Below are positions 7,758 through 16,296 of a DNA stretch of 64,000 nucleotides, piece by piece. This stretch comes from Sphingobium yanoikuyae (GTDB taxonomy: Bacteria; Pseudomonadota; Alphaproteobacteria; Sphingomonadales; Sphingomonadaceae). The notes under the pieces were generated by a model. That model was not told where the DNA came from. It made no database searches and was given only the letters and a program-made list of their open reading frames with translations. The position numbers were made by a program, and so were the translations under genes. Position 1 is the stretch's first letter. Every line of letters begins with the position of its first letter. The DNA is taken from positions 4,843,001 to 4,907,000 of the forward strand of contig NZ_CP053021.1 in NCBI RefSeq assembly GCF_013001025.1, read 5' to 3'.

Positions 7758-8537
7758 ATGTCCGGTCCCCGTCCAACGATGAGCCATCGTGATGCGCGCG
7801 GGCGGCATCACGTCGTCCAGCGCATGGCCTTCCTTCTCCTTTCCGGCCTGGCCCTCGCAGCAGGCGCAACGGACGCCGCTCCTGCCCAGTCCGTGTCGGC
7901 TGCGCGCACGGTCGCTGGCGATCCGCACGCCGCCTTCGTCACCGAAGCCTCGCAGCGGTTCGGCATTCCCGAACACTGGATCGTCGCCGTCAAACGCGCC
8001 GAAAGCGCCGGAGATGTGCGCGCCATATCGTCGGCCGGCGCGCTGGGGTTGATGCAGGTCATGCCCGATACCTGGGCCGCGCTTCGGATTCGCTATGGGC
8101 TCGGGCGTGACCCCTACGACCCGCGCGACAACATCCTCGCAGGCGCTGCTTACCTGCGCGAAATGTTCGACCGCTATCGCACGATCCCCGCAATGCTCGG
8201 CGCCTACAATGCGGGGCCTGGCCGCTACGACGAATACGTCCAGACCGGCCGCGCCCTGCCCGCCGAAACGCGGGCCTACATCGCGCTGCTGGCTCCGCAG
8301 CTAGGCGCACCATTGCCGTCGAGCGCGCCATCGGTTGCGCCGCCACCGCCGCCGGATTGGCGGGAAGCGCCGCTCTTCGTCGTGCGTTCCGCCGACGCTC
8401 GTTCGGCAACATCGACATCGGAAAGCGCGCGGTCGAACGACAACCGCACCTCCGTCGCGGCGCGCGTTCCCGATACCGCCGAAGACTCGAACGCCCCTAT
8501 CGTGGTCGCTCGCTCTGACGGTGGAGCGCCCCGATGA
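7758..8537 (+). CDS. Conjugation-associated lytic transglycosylase (SLT domain)
   Basis: The 259-residue protein has a signal sequence at about residues 23-41 (a run of leucines ending TDAAPAQ) and a soluble lytic transglycosylase domain at about 52-175: catalytic glutamate in VAVKRAESAGD, GALGLMQVMPDTW, and AYNAGPGRYDEY. The C-terminal third is proline/serine-rich and disordered. VirB1-like enzymes open peptidoglycan for assembly of the type IV secretion channel. It follows DUF736 after 3 bases and precedes the relaxase region. Confidence 0.88.
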   Translation: MSGPRPTMSHRDARGRHHVVQRMAFLLLSGLALAAGATDAAPAQSVSAARTVAGDPHAAFVTEASQRFGIPEHWIVAVKRAESAGDVRAISSAGALGLMQVMPDTWAALRIRYGLGRDPYDPRDNILAGAAYLREMFDRYRTIPAMLGAYNAGPGRYDEYVQTGRALPAETRAYIALLAPQLGAPLPSSAPSVAPPPPPDWREAPLFVVRSADARSATSTSESARSNDNRTSVAARVPDTAEDSNAPIVVARSDGGAPR

Positions 8538-8639
8538 GCTGCGGAAGTAGCTTTCGCACTCTGTCGCATTCCGGCGTGACATGGAGGGCACAAGGGGGAG
8601 AGGCAGGCACAACAACCGCACGATGGCAGGATAAAAGGC

Positions 8640-8767
8640 CGCACATTGCGCGTCGGTCGGGCGGTTGTATTTGCAGGATATTTTGGCGCGCTCCGCACAT
8701 TGCCGTGCCCATCGGCAATGTGCGCCTGACGCCCAACTACCTGTATCAACGCGATTTTTCGCACATT
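8640..8767 (+). other. Candidate oriT region upstream of the relaxase gene
   Basis: The non-coding 243 bases before rlxS hold a perfect 11-bp inverted repeat, GCACATTGCCG (8695-8705) and CGGCAATGTGC (8713-8723), around a 7-base loop. The octamer CGCACATT occurs three times, at 8640, 8694 and 8760. Relaxases of this type are encoded next to their oriT, and hairpins near the nick site are usual. The nick site itself cannot be identified from sequence alone. Confidence 0.55.
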
Positions 8768-8780
8768 TCGGGCTCGCGTC

Positions 8781-10520
8781 ATGGCCGATGACCACGAGTT
8801 TCGTGTTCGCCCTGGGCGCATCCGATCGACCCGCGCGCAGTCAGCTCGGCCCTTCATCGCGCAGGCGCTGGCGGCGGCGAAGAAGGCGGGCGGCGGCGTC
8901 TCGCGCTCCGGGCGCGTCGTTGCCGCCAATCGCTCGCGCTTCGGCCGCGGCCAGCGCGCCAGCATCCAGGCGAACCGCCTCATCACCGCGCGCACGCGCG
9001 GCGCTGTCATCAAGGCCCGCGTCGTGCGGCACTCCGGCCGCACCGCGCCGCTCGGCACGCATCTCGACTATCTCCGCCGCGACGGCGTGACCCGTGATGG
9101 AGAAAAGGCCCGGTTGTTCGGGCCGGGAACGGAGGAAGCTGATGGCCGCGCCTTCGCCGGGCGATGCGAGGACGATCGCCACCATTTCCGCTTCATCGTT
9201 TCACCGGACGACGCCGTGGAGATGTCGGACCTCAAGTCCTTCACCCGCGATCTTGTCGGCCAGATGGAAAAGGATCTGGACACGCGGCTCGATTGGGTCG
9301 CGGTCGATCACTGGAACACCGAGCATCCTCACGTCCATCTGATCGTGCGCGGCGTCCGCGACGACGGCCAGGACCTCGTGATCTCGCGCGACTACATCAA
9401 GGAGGGCATGCGCGATCGCGCGCGTGACCTCATCACACAGGAGCTTGGCCCGCGCACGGATCTCGATATTCGCCGCACGCTCGAACGCCAGATCGGGGCG
9501 GAGCGCTGGACGCAGCTTGATCGGCAGCTTGTCCGCGACGCTGGAAAGACCGGCGTCATCGATGTCGCTCCGGAGGTCGGCCGCCAGCCCGACGCCTACG
9601 CCGTCGAGAAGGTGGGCCGCCTGCGCAAACTCGCAGCCCTCGGCCTCGCCAGTGAAGTCGGACCGGGCCAGTGGATGATCGACGATCAGGCTGAGGTGAC
9701 GCTGCGCCAGCTCGGCGAACGCGGCGACATCATCAAGCGCATGCACCGCGCACTCACCGAACGCGGTATCGACCGCGGCTCGGGCAACTACGTACTGGCT
9801 GGGGAAAGCCTCGATGTGCCGGTCATCGGCCGTCTGGTCGAGCGCGGCCTCGATGACGAGCTGAAGGGAACGGCCTACGCCGTGGTCGACGGCGTCGATG
9901 GCCGGACCCACCACATCCGCTTGCCGCATCTCGATGCGGCGGGGGACAGCGCGCCAGGCTCGATCGTCGAGCTGCGCACCTATGAAGATGCGAGAGGCGA
10001 ACGCCGCGTCGCGCTCGCCGTCCGCTCCGATCTCGATCTCCAGCATCAGGTGAACGCCTCGGGCGCGACCTGGCTCGACCGGCAGTCCATCGCCCGCGAA
10101 CCCGTCGCCATGTCCGAGGGCGGCTTCGGCGCCGAGGTGCGGCACGCGATGCGGCAACGGGCGGAGCATCTGGTCCACGAAGGTTTCGCCGAGCAGCAAG
10201 GCCGCCGCGTCATCTTCAGCCGCAACCTCATCGAGACGCTTCGTCGCCGCGAGGTGGATGCCGTTGCCGACTGGCTTGCGAAGGAGACAGGCCAGCCGTT
10301 CAAAGCGGCCGGTAATGGCGAATATGTCGCCGGCACCTATCGCCAGCGCATGACGCTCGCATCCGGCCGCTTCGCGATGATCGATGACGGCCTCGGCTTC
10401 CAGCTCGTGCCCTGGTCGCCGTCCCTCGAGAGCCAGCTCGGCAAGCACGTCTCCGGGGTCGCTCGCGGCGACGGCGGTGTTGACTGGAGCTTCGGCCGCA
10501 AGCGGGGGCTCGGCCTCTAA
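8781..10520 (+). CDS. rlxS: Relaxase RlxS (DUF3363 family)
   Basis: The 579-residue protein starts with a basic region, then the relaxase domain: RHSGRTAPLGTHLDYLRRDG, DRHHFRFIVSPDDA, and the metal-binding histidine motif DHWNTEHPHVHLIVRG (about residues 176-191). The C-terminal half matches DUF3363. RlxS nicks oriT and pilots the strand in ICEMlSym-like elements. Length is usual for the family and the frame is intact. The ATG at 8781 lies just after the oriT-like repeats; traG follows 26 bases downstream. Confidence 0.9.
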   Translation: MADDHEFRVRPGRIRSTRAQSARPFIAQALAAAKKAGGGVSRSGRVVAANRSRFGRGQRASIQANRLITARTRGAVIKARVVRHSGRTAPLGTHLDYLRRDGVTRDGEKARLFGPGTEEADGRAFAGRCEDDRHHFRFIVSPDDAVEMSDLKSFTRDLVGQMEKDLDTRLDWVAVDHWNTEHPHVHLIVRGVRDDGQDLVISRDYIKEGMRDRARDLITQELGPRTDLDIRRTLERQIGAERWTQLDRQLVRDAGKTGVIDVAPEVGRQPDAYAVEKVGRLRKLAALGLASEVGPGQWMIDDQAEVTLRQLGERGDIIKRMHRALTERGIDRGSGNYVLAGESLDVPVIGRLVERGLDDELKGTAYAVVDGVDGRTHHIRLPHLDAAGDSAPGSIVELRTYEDARGERRVALAVRSDLDLQHQVNASGATWLDRQSIAREPVAMSEGGFGAEVRHAMRQRAEHLVHEGFAEQQGRRVIFSRNLIETLRRREVDAVADWLAKETGQPFKAAGNGEYVAGTYRQRMTLASGRFAMIDDGLGFQLVPWSPSLESQLGKHVSGVARGDGGVDWSFGRKRGLGL

Positions 10521-10546
10521 TCACCTAAGAAGAAAGGACCGCAGCA

Positions 10547-11880
10547 ATGTCCGCAACCAAAATCCTGTGGGGCCAGATCGCCGTCGTTTTCCTCATCGTG
10601 CTGCTCACCACCTGGGCGGCGACGCAATATGTCGCATGGAGTCTCGGCTTTCAGGCGCAGCTCGGCGCGCCCTGGTTTTACCTCTTCGGTCTGCCGATCT
10701 ACTATCCGCCGGCGTTCTTCTGGTGGTGGTATTTCTACGACGCTTACGCGCCGGAGGTCTTCGCCAAGGGCGGGATGATCTCGGCGTCGGGCGGCTTCAT
10801 CGCCATAGCCGTCGCCATCGGCATGTCGGTCTGGCGCGCCCGCGAAGCAAAAAGCGCAGCGACCTACGGCTCCGCCCGCTGGGCCGAAAAGGACGAGGTG
10901 AAAGCCGCGGGCCTGCTCAGTCCCGACGGTGTCGTGCTCGGCCGCTATGATCGCGACTATCTCCGTCACGACGGCCCCGAGCATGTGCTTTGCTTCGCCC
11001 CGACCCGTTCGGGCAAGGGCGTCGGCCTGGTTGTGCCGTCCCTGTTGACCTGGCCGGGCTCGGCCATCGTCCACGACATCAAAGGGGAAAACTGGCAGCT
11101 CACCGCCGGCTTTCGCGCCCAGCATGGCCGCGTTCTGCTGTTCGACCCGACCAACCCCAAATCGTCGGCCTACAATCCGCTGCTCGAGGTGCGCCGCGGC
11201 GAATGGGAAGTCCGCGACGTCCAGAACATCGCCGACATCCTGGTCGATCCCGAAGGCTCGCTCGAAAAGCGGAACCATTGGGAGAAGACCAGTCATGCCC
11301 TGCTGGTCGGCGCCATCCTGCATGTCCTCTACGCCGAAGACGACAAGACATTGTCCGGCGTCGCCGCTTTCCTGTCCGATCCAAAGCGCCCGATCGAGTC
11401 GACGCTTGCCGCAATGATGAAGACCAGCCACCTCGGCGAGGCAGGGCCGCACCCCGTCATCGCCAGCGCAGCGCGCGAGCTGCTCAACAAATCGGACAAC
11501 GAACGCTCGGGCGTGCTCTCCACCGCCATGTCGTTTCTCGGCCTCTACCGCGATCCTGTCGTGGCCGAGGTGACGCGGTGCTGCGACTGGCGGATCAGCG
11601 ACATGGTGGGCGGCAAGCTCCCGACCACGCTCTACCTCGTCGTGCCGCCGTCCGACATCAACCGCACCAAGCCGCTGATACGCCTGATCCTCAATCAGGT
11701 CGGCCGCCGTCTCACCGAGGATTTGCAAGCAAAGGCCGGGCGGCATCGCCTGCTGCTCATGCTCGACGAGTTTCCCGCCCTCGGCCGCCTCGATTTCTTC
11801 GAGTCCGCGCTGGCCTTCATGGCGGGCTACGGCCTCAAGAGCTTTCTGATCGCTCAATCGCTGAACCAGATCGAGAAGGC
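10547..11880 (+). pseudogene. traG: Truncated type IV coupling protein traG/virD4
   Basis: Recognised by N-terminal membrane segments (residues 7-30 and 45-66), Walker A APTRSGKGVG (about 148-157) and Walker B LLLMLDEFPALGRL. Intact TraG proteins have about 640-670 residues; here homology ends at SLNQIEKA, about residue 445. The frame then runs for 19 codons into antisense integrase sequence and stops at 11,941. The C-terminal ATPase motifs are lost, so the protein should be inactive in coupling. A good ribosome site (AAGAAAGGA) precedes the ATG. Confidence 0.88.
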
Positions 11881-12437
11881 TTGGCGACCTTCTCTCCGTG
11901 CAGAATGGCGAAGGCGAAAACCAACTTCACAATGTCTCTGACGTGGACCGCTGTTGCCGGCGCCCCGCGTTCCTTTACCTTCGCGCACAACCCGCGCAGA
12001 TCCTCTGGTAGGATCTCGGTTAGCAGTCGATTGCGAAACGCCGGGAGGATGTCGCGCTCGAAGATCGACCGCCGCATCGCGCGTGTACTGTCCGCCATCC
12101 TCGCTTCCTGAAGCCAGCGTTCACCGAACTGGCCGAAGCTCTTGGCTTCCTTGATCCTCCGCTTCTCGCGCTGCTTTTCCTGCGCCGGCGAGCGACCCTC
12201 GGAAATCGCGCGCTTGGCATCAATCAGCTTCTCACGCGCTCGGGCCAGAGACAGACCCGCCGGGCCATAACGACCCAACGTCAAGGTCTCCCGACGGCCG
12301 TTGAGCCGGTAGTCCAAGCGGAACACGATTGAACCTGAAGGTTGGACCACGACGTACATACCGTCACGATCCACAATTTTGTATAATTTATCTTTTGGTT
12401 TCAGCGCTTTGATGGCAGCGTCGGTAAGCATCTGCAC
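11881..12437 (-). pseudogene. int: Truncated tyrosine integrase (N-terminal part only)
   Basis: Reading leftward from 12,437, about 185 residues match P4-type integrases: DUF4102-like N-terminal domain (LTDAAIKALKPKDK, GRRETLTLGRYGPAGLSLA), then the core-binding domain ending in AFAILHGEKVAK. The whole catalytic domain with the R-H-R-Y residues is missing. The open frame continues 14 codons into traG antisense to 11,835. The two truncated genes meet tail to tail at about 11,880, which indicates one deletion. It cannot catalyse recombination. Confidence 0.88.
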
Positions 12438-12749
12438 CCTCCAGATCGGTCAAAAAAATGCAGGAGAGCACCCAATTATACCGTCAGGCCAAAATTGGGC
12501 CGACTGACATGGTTTTATTCAGCATTTACAAGTATTTAAGCAAATAAATATACCGTCAGAAGCTCTCTTGCCCCTGACGGTATATGCGTTTTTCGGTTGA
12601 GACAAGACTCGCCATACCGCCAGCCATACCGTCAAACGGGAGGCTAACCCGGCGATAGATGCCGAAAGCCTCAGAGAGATTTTTTCAGCATTTTCATTGG
12701 CTTATGTCGTATTATGGCGTGATTTCGGATGCGCCCGGAGGGGCAAAAA
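12438..12749. promoter_or_regulatory. Integrase promoter and attachment-side region
   Basis: This 312-base stretch between int and the guaA stop is unusually A+T-rich for the window and has no gene. It holds the int promoter and a cluster of TACCGTCA repeats. The guaA-side attachment core should overlap the last codons of guaA near 12,750; without the left end the core cannot be delimited. Confidence 0.6.
12477..12634. repeat. TACCGTCA repeats, candidate integrase arm sites
   Basis: TATACCGTCAG occurs at 12477 and 12549, its exact inverse CTGACGGTATA at 12574-12584, and CATACCGTCA at 12625-12634 with a one-base variant CATACCGCCA at 12613-12622, 12 bases away. The copies at 12549 and 12574 form a perfect 11-bp dyad with a 14-base centre. 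A further CATACCGTCAC lies inside int at 12357-12367. Such repeats beside an att site are typical of arm-type integrase or excisionase sites. Confidence 0.65.
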
Positions 12750-14321
12750 TTATTCCCACTCGATCGTGCCGGGGGGCTTGCTGGTATAGTCATAGACCAC
12801 CCGGTTGATGCCCTTGACCTCGTTGATGATGCGGGTCGCGACGCGGCTGAGGAAAGCGGCGTCGAAGGGGTAGATGTCGGCGGTCATACCGTCGGTCGAG
12901 GTGACCGCGCGCACCGCACAGACGCTGTCATAGGTCCGGTAATCGCCCATCACGCCGACGGTGCGGACCGGCAGCAGCACGGCAAAGGCCTGCCAGATCG
13001 CGTCGTAGAGGCCGGCGTTGCGGATTTCCTCCAGATAGATGAAGTCGGCCTTGCGCAATATGTCGCAACGTTCCTTGGTGACTTCGCCGGGGATGCGGAT
13101 GGCCAGGCCCGGCCCCGGGAAGGGATGGCGGCCGACGAAGATGTCAGGCAGGCCCAGTTCCTTGCCCAGCACGCGCACTTCGTCCTTGAACAGTTCGCGC
13201 AGCGGCTCGACCAGCTTCATGTTCATGCGTTCGGGCAAGCCGCCGACATTATGGTGCGACTTGATCGTGACCGAAGGACCACCGGTGAAGCTGACCGATT
13301 CGATGACGTCGGGATAGAGGGTGCCCTGCGCCAGGAAATCGGCGCCGCCGATCTTGGCGGCTTCCTCCTCGAACACGGCGATGAATTCGCCGCCGATGAA
13401 CTTGCGCTTCTTTTCCGGGTCGGTGAGGCCGGCGAGGCCGCCCAGGAAGCGCTCCTCGGCGTTCACATGAACGAGCTTGATGCCATAATGTTCGCGGAAC
13501 AGGCTGACCACCTGCTCGGCTTCGCCCAGGCGCATCAGGCCATGATCGACGAACACGCAGGTCAGCTGGTCGCCGATCGCTTCATGGATGAGCACGGCGG
13601 CCACCGCGCTGTCGACGCCGCCCGACAGGCCACAGATGACCCGGCCGGTGCCGACCTGTTCGCGAATCTCGGCGATCTTGACCTGCCGGAACTCGGCCAT
13701 GGTCCAGTCGCCGGCGAGGCCGCAGACATGGCGGACGAAATTGGCGATCAGCTTGCCACCGTCGGGCGTATGCACGACTTCGGGGTGGAACTGCGTACCG
13801 TAGAATTTCCGTTCCTCGTCGGCGATCACCGCGAAGGGCGCGCCGTCCGACACGGCCACGATCTTGAAGCCGGGCGCGAATTTCGTGACCTTGTCACCAT
13901 GGCTCATCCACACCTGATGCCGTTCGCCGACTTCCCACAGCCCGTCGAACAGGGCGCAGGGTTCGGTCACGGTCAGGAAGGCGCGGCCAAATTCGCCGCC
14001 TTCGCCGGTTTCGTGACCGGGGCGCACTTCGCCGCCCAACTGATGGCTCATCACCTGCTGGCCGTAGCAGATGCCCAGGATCGGCACGCCGGCGTCGAAC
14101 AGGGCCTGCGGCGCACGCGGGCTGCCTTCCTCCGGCACGCCGGCGGGCGAACCGGACAGGATGATGCCCTTGGGCTTCATGCGGTCGAACGCGGCCTGGG
14201 CCTGGGTGAAGGGGGCGATCTCGGAATAGACGCCGGCTTCGCGCACGCGCCGGGCGATGAGCTGAGTCACCTGGCTGCCGAAGTCCACGATAAGGATGGA
14301 ATCCTGAAGGGGCAGCGTCAT
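12750..14321 (-). CDS. guaA: GMP synthase (glutamine-hydrolysing)
   Basis: The 523-residue enzyme converts XMP, glutamine and ATP to GMP. The class I glutamine amidotransferase domain has nucleophile Cys85 in [10 protein letters not shown]; the ATP pyrophosphatase domain has the PP-loop LSGGVDSAV at about residue 235; the C-terminal dimerisation domain ends GTIEWE. It is full length, so ICE insertion at its 3' end preserved the coding sequence. The 3' end of guaA is a known attachment hotspot for genomic islands, and the integrase remnant lies directly downstream. Confidence 0.98.
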   Translation of the reverse strand: MTLPLQDSILIVDFGSQVTQLIARRVREAGVYSEIAPFTQAQAAFDRMKPKGIILSGSPAGVPEEGSPRAPQALFDAGVPILGICYGQQVMSHQLGGEVRPGHETGEGGEFGRAFLTVTEPCALFDGLWEVGERHQVWMSHGDKVTKFAPGFKIVAVSDGAPFAVIADEERKFYGTQFHPEVVHTPDGGKLIANFVRHVCGLAGDWTMAEFRQVKIAEIREQVGTGRVICGLSGGVDSAVAAVLIHEAIGDQLTCVFVDHGLMRLGEAEQVVSLFREHYGIKLVHVNAEERFLGGLAGLTDPEKKRKFIGGEFIAVFEEEAAKIGGADFLAQGTLYPDVIESVSFTGGPSVTIKSHHNVGGLPERMNMKLVEPLRELFKDEVRVLGKELGLPDIFVGRHPFPGPGLAIRIPGEVTKERCDILRKADFIYLEEIRNAGLYDAIWQAFAVLLPVRTVGVMGDYRTYDSVCAVRAVTSTDGMTADIYPFDAAFLSRVATRIINEVKGINRVVYDYTSKPPGTIEWE

Positions 14322-14402
14322 CGAATCGCCTTTATGTCGAGCGGTGGAAGGGATTCGCGCCCGGTTAGTCGCACCGCCCCGATATGTCCAGTTTTCCCGG
14401 CT

Positions 14403-14442
14403 CAGAGCATCATCCGATTAGGGTAAATCGGATGATGCTCTG
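14403..14442. repeat. Perfect 17-bp inverted repeat
   Basis: CAGAGCATCATCCGATT (14403-14419) and its exact complement (14426-14442) flank a 6-base loop. It lies between the divergent-side 5' region of guaA and the 3' end of the MFS gene. No T-run follows in either direction within a few bases, apart from TTTCCTTTTG on the right. It may be a REP-like element or a weak terminator. Confidence 0.7.
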
Positions 14443-14459
14443 ATTTCCTTTTGTTTGCC

Positions 14460-14502
14460 GCATTCTGCGAGTCGTCGGCTGTTCTAGCCGACTTCAGAAT
14501 GC
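14460..14502. repeat. Second imperfect inverted repeat
   Basis: GCATTCTG...TCGGCT (14460-14480) and AGCCGA...CAGAATGC (14486-14502) pair around GTTCT, with a small bulge. It ends one base before the stop codon of the MFS gene. The two neighbouring hairpins share the GAGCAT/ATGCTC ends, so they look like a related REP-type pair. It may also end MFS transcription. Confidence 0.6.
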
Positions 14503-14503
14503 T

Positions 14504-15739
14504 CTAGGCCGGCGCAGGACCATCCTGTTTGCGTCCCGCTGCGCGGCCGAGCAAGGCGGCGCCGGCCAGCACCAGCGCCGCGATCAGGAAGGCGCTGCCG
14601 ATGAAGGGCAGGATCGGGCGGGTGCCGACCGAGGCGGAATAGACCGCACCGAAGAAGAGCGGGGAGACGATGCCGGCGATCGCGCCGACACTGTTGTTGG
14701 CGCCCTGCAACTGGCCCTGTTCGCTTTCGGAGACGCGCTGCGTCATCAGCGACTGGATGGTCGGCATGGCGAGGCCCCAGAGCGCGTTGGGGAACATGGC
14801 GGCGACGAACAGCCAGCCTGTCGGCGCCAGGCCCATGGCGGCGATGCCGACCGCGCCGAAGCCAAGGCCCACGACCATCGTCGTGCGATCGCCCAGTCGC
14901 TTCACCACCGGGCCGACCAGCAGGCCCTGCACCGCCATGTCGAGCAGGCCGACCATCGCCAGTAGGGTGCCGACCTGCCAGGCGCCCCAGCCATAGCGGT
15001 CGCCGGCATAGAGGACGAACACGGCCGAGAAGAGATGATGAGCGAAATAGAGGAGGAAATTGACGATCGCGAGGCTCGACAATTCGGGGTGCGAGCGCAG
15101 CAATTGCAGCGCGCCGAAAGGATTGGCGCGGCGCCAGCTGAACGCCATGCGCTTTTCCGGGGCGAGCGATTCCGGCAGAACGACGAGGCCATAGAGGAAG
15201 GCGAGGCCGGATAGGCCCGCCGCAGCCCAGAAGGGGGCGCGGTGCGAGATCTCGCCCAGCACCCCGCCCAGCAGCGGCCCGGCGACGAAGCCCGCGCTGA
15301 ACGCCGCGCCGATCAGGCCATAGCCGCGCGCCCGGCCCTCTGGCGGGGTGATGTCGGCCATATAGGCGAAGGTGGAGGTGAAGCTGGACGAGGTGATGCC
15401 GGCAAGGATCCGGCCCAGCGCCAGCCACCAGAGATTGGGCGCCAGCGCCATCAGCACATAGTCGAGCGCCAGCCCCGCGACCGAGATCAGGATCACCGGC
15501 CGGCGCCCGAAGCGATCGGACAGCGAACCGATCACCGGCGAGCAGAGAAACTGCATTGCCGCCCAAAGCGCGACGAACAGGCCGTTCCACAAGCCCGCGC
15601 TGGTGCTGGAGCCGGACAATGTCTCGATCAGCTGCGGCAGCACCGGAATGACGATGCCCATCGACATGACGTCGAGCAGCGCCGTCACCAGGATGAAGGC
15701 GATGGCGGCGGTGCGGCGCGGATGGGCGGGGGCGGTCAT
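14504..15739 (-). CDS. TetA-like MFS transporter
   Basis: The 411-residue protein has about 12 transmembrane segments. The loop 2-3 MFS motif is GSLSDRFGRRPVILIS, and motif C-like glycine-rich sequence GLIGAAFSAGFVAGPLLGG marks a drug-proton antiporter of the TCR/Tet subfamily. The start at MTAPAHPRRT was preferred over an upstream ATG that adds 12 hydrophilic residues. Substrate cannot be read from sequence; it may export a drug or metabolite. It lies upstream of guaA in the same orientation but is separated from it by two hairpins. Confidence 0.85.
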   Translation of the reverse strand: MTAPAHPRRTAAIAFILVTALLDVMSMGIVIPVLPQLIETLSGSSTSAGLWNGLFVALWAAMQFLCSPVIGSLSDRFGRRPVILISVAGLALDYVLMALAPNLWWLALGRILAGITSSSFTSTFAYMADITPPEGRARGYGLIGAAFSAGFVAGPLLGGVLGEISHRAPFWAAAGLSGLAFLYGLVVLPESLAPEKRMAFSWRRANPFGALQLLRSHPELSSLAIVNFLLYFAHHLFSAVFVLYAGDRYGWGAWQVGTLLAMVGLLDMAVQGLLVGPVVKRLGDRTTMVVGLGFGAVGIAAMGLAPTGWLFVAAMFPNALWGLAMPTIQSLMTQRVSESEQGQLQGANNSVGAIAGIVSPLFFGAVYSASVGTRPILPFIGSAFLIAALVLAGAALLGRAAGRKQDGPAPA

Positions 15740-15830
15740 GGCGCAGGCGCTATCCTGCCGGGATGGCGATGCCAAGCGCGATGGCGCGATGTTCAGGCAT
15801 GGGGCGCCGTTTCAGCATGTCTGACGCCCC

Positions 15831-15864
15831 AAAAAAAAAAGGGCCGCCCCGGCGGGACGGCCCC
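15831..15864 (-). terminator. Strong intrinsic terminator of the Q/N-rich gene
   Basis: On the minus strand GGGCCGTCCC...GGGCGGCCC forms a GC-rich hairpin followed by ten T residues (ten A at 15831-15840 on the plus strand). It lies 29 bases after the stop of the small gene at 15893. Confidence 0.85.
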
Positions 15865-15892
15865 AGCTCATGCTATGGGATGCATGAAGGGA

Positions 15893-16042
15893 TCAGCGCT
15901 GCTCGCGATCCTGATTGTCGCGGCGTTCCTGCTGGCCGCCGCCCTGCTGGCGACGCTGTTCATCCTGTTGGTTCTGCTGGTCGGGCTTGCCGGGCTGATC
16001 GCCCTGCTGACCGGGATTCTGGTTCTGGTTCTGGTTTGCCAT
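15893..16042 (-). CDS. Q/N-rich microprotein
   Basis: This 49-residue product begins MANQNQNQNPGQQGDQPG and is composed almost only of Q, N, G, D, R, P and K, with no hydrophobic core, so it is predicted disordered. The start at 16042 has AGGAG 11 bases upstream; a longer frame adds 14 unlikely residues. A strong terminator 29 bases after its stop supports a real, independently transcribed gene. I recognise no function; such peptides could be stress-related hydrophilins. Confidence 0.65.
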   Translation of the reverse strand: MANQNQNQNPGQQGDQPGKPDQQNQQDEQRRQQGGGQQERRDNQDREQR

Positions 16043-16296
16043 CTCACACTCTCCTAACGGGCATCGTAACCCGCCTGCGCTCAACTTGGGCCGGCGCAGC
16101 GATGTTCCGAAAAATCATGCTGATCGAAATCAAGTCCGCCACAAGCTGCGGACAAGCTGCCATATTTCCTGTGTCTCGCCCAAAATTGGATCGATCGGAA
16201 CGCCGATGGCGGCGATGGCGTCATGGGATTGTCCTGTCGGCTTGCGCGACCGTGGGCTTGGGCTAGTCTGCGCCCGTCCATAGCAGGAGAGCGCCG

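Larger units (their letters stand above)
1..12749. mobile_element. Right-hand part of an ICE remnant integrated at the 3' end of guaA
   Basis: The gene set (DUF736, XRE/DUF2285/FseA-like regulators, RdfS-like excisionase, RepA-ParA-RHH, DUF2840, TraF, transglycosylase, RlxS-type relaxase, TraG) is the conjugation and regulation core of ICEMlSym-like elements. A tyrosine integrase reads away from the guaA stop codon, which is the arrangement of islands that use the guaA 3' end as attB. The element is defective: traG and int are both truncated at about 11,880. The left end lies outside the window, so the total length and second attachment copy cannot be seen. The exact right boundary lies within or just beside the guaA 3' end. 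Confidence 0.85.

Noticed and set aside
12438..12749. tRNA gene as the ICE attachment site
   Set aside because: No cloverleaf or TTC-containing T-loop is visible; the adjacent target is guaA.
12729..14426. A 565-codon open frame antisense to guaA
   Set aside because: It is the complement of guaA with low-complexity, histidine/aspartate-rich translation and no homology; guaA on the minus strand is certain.
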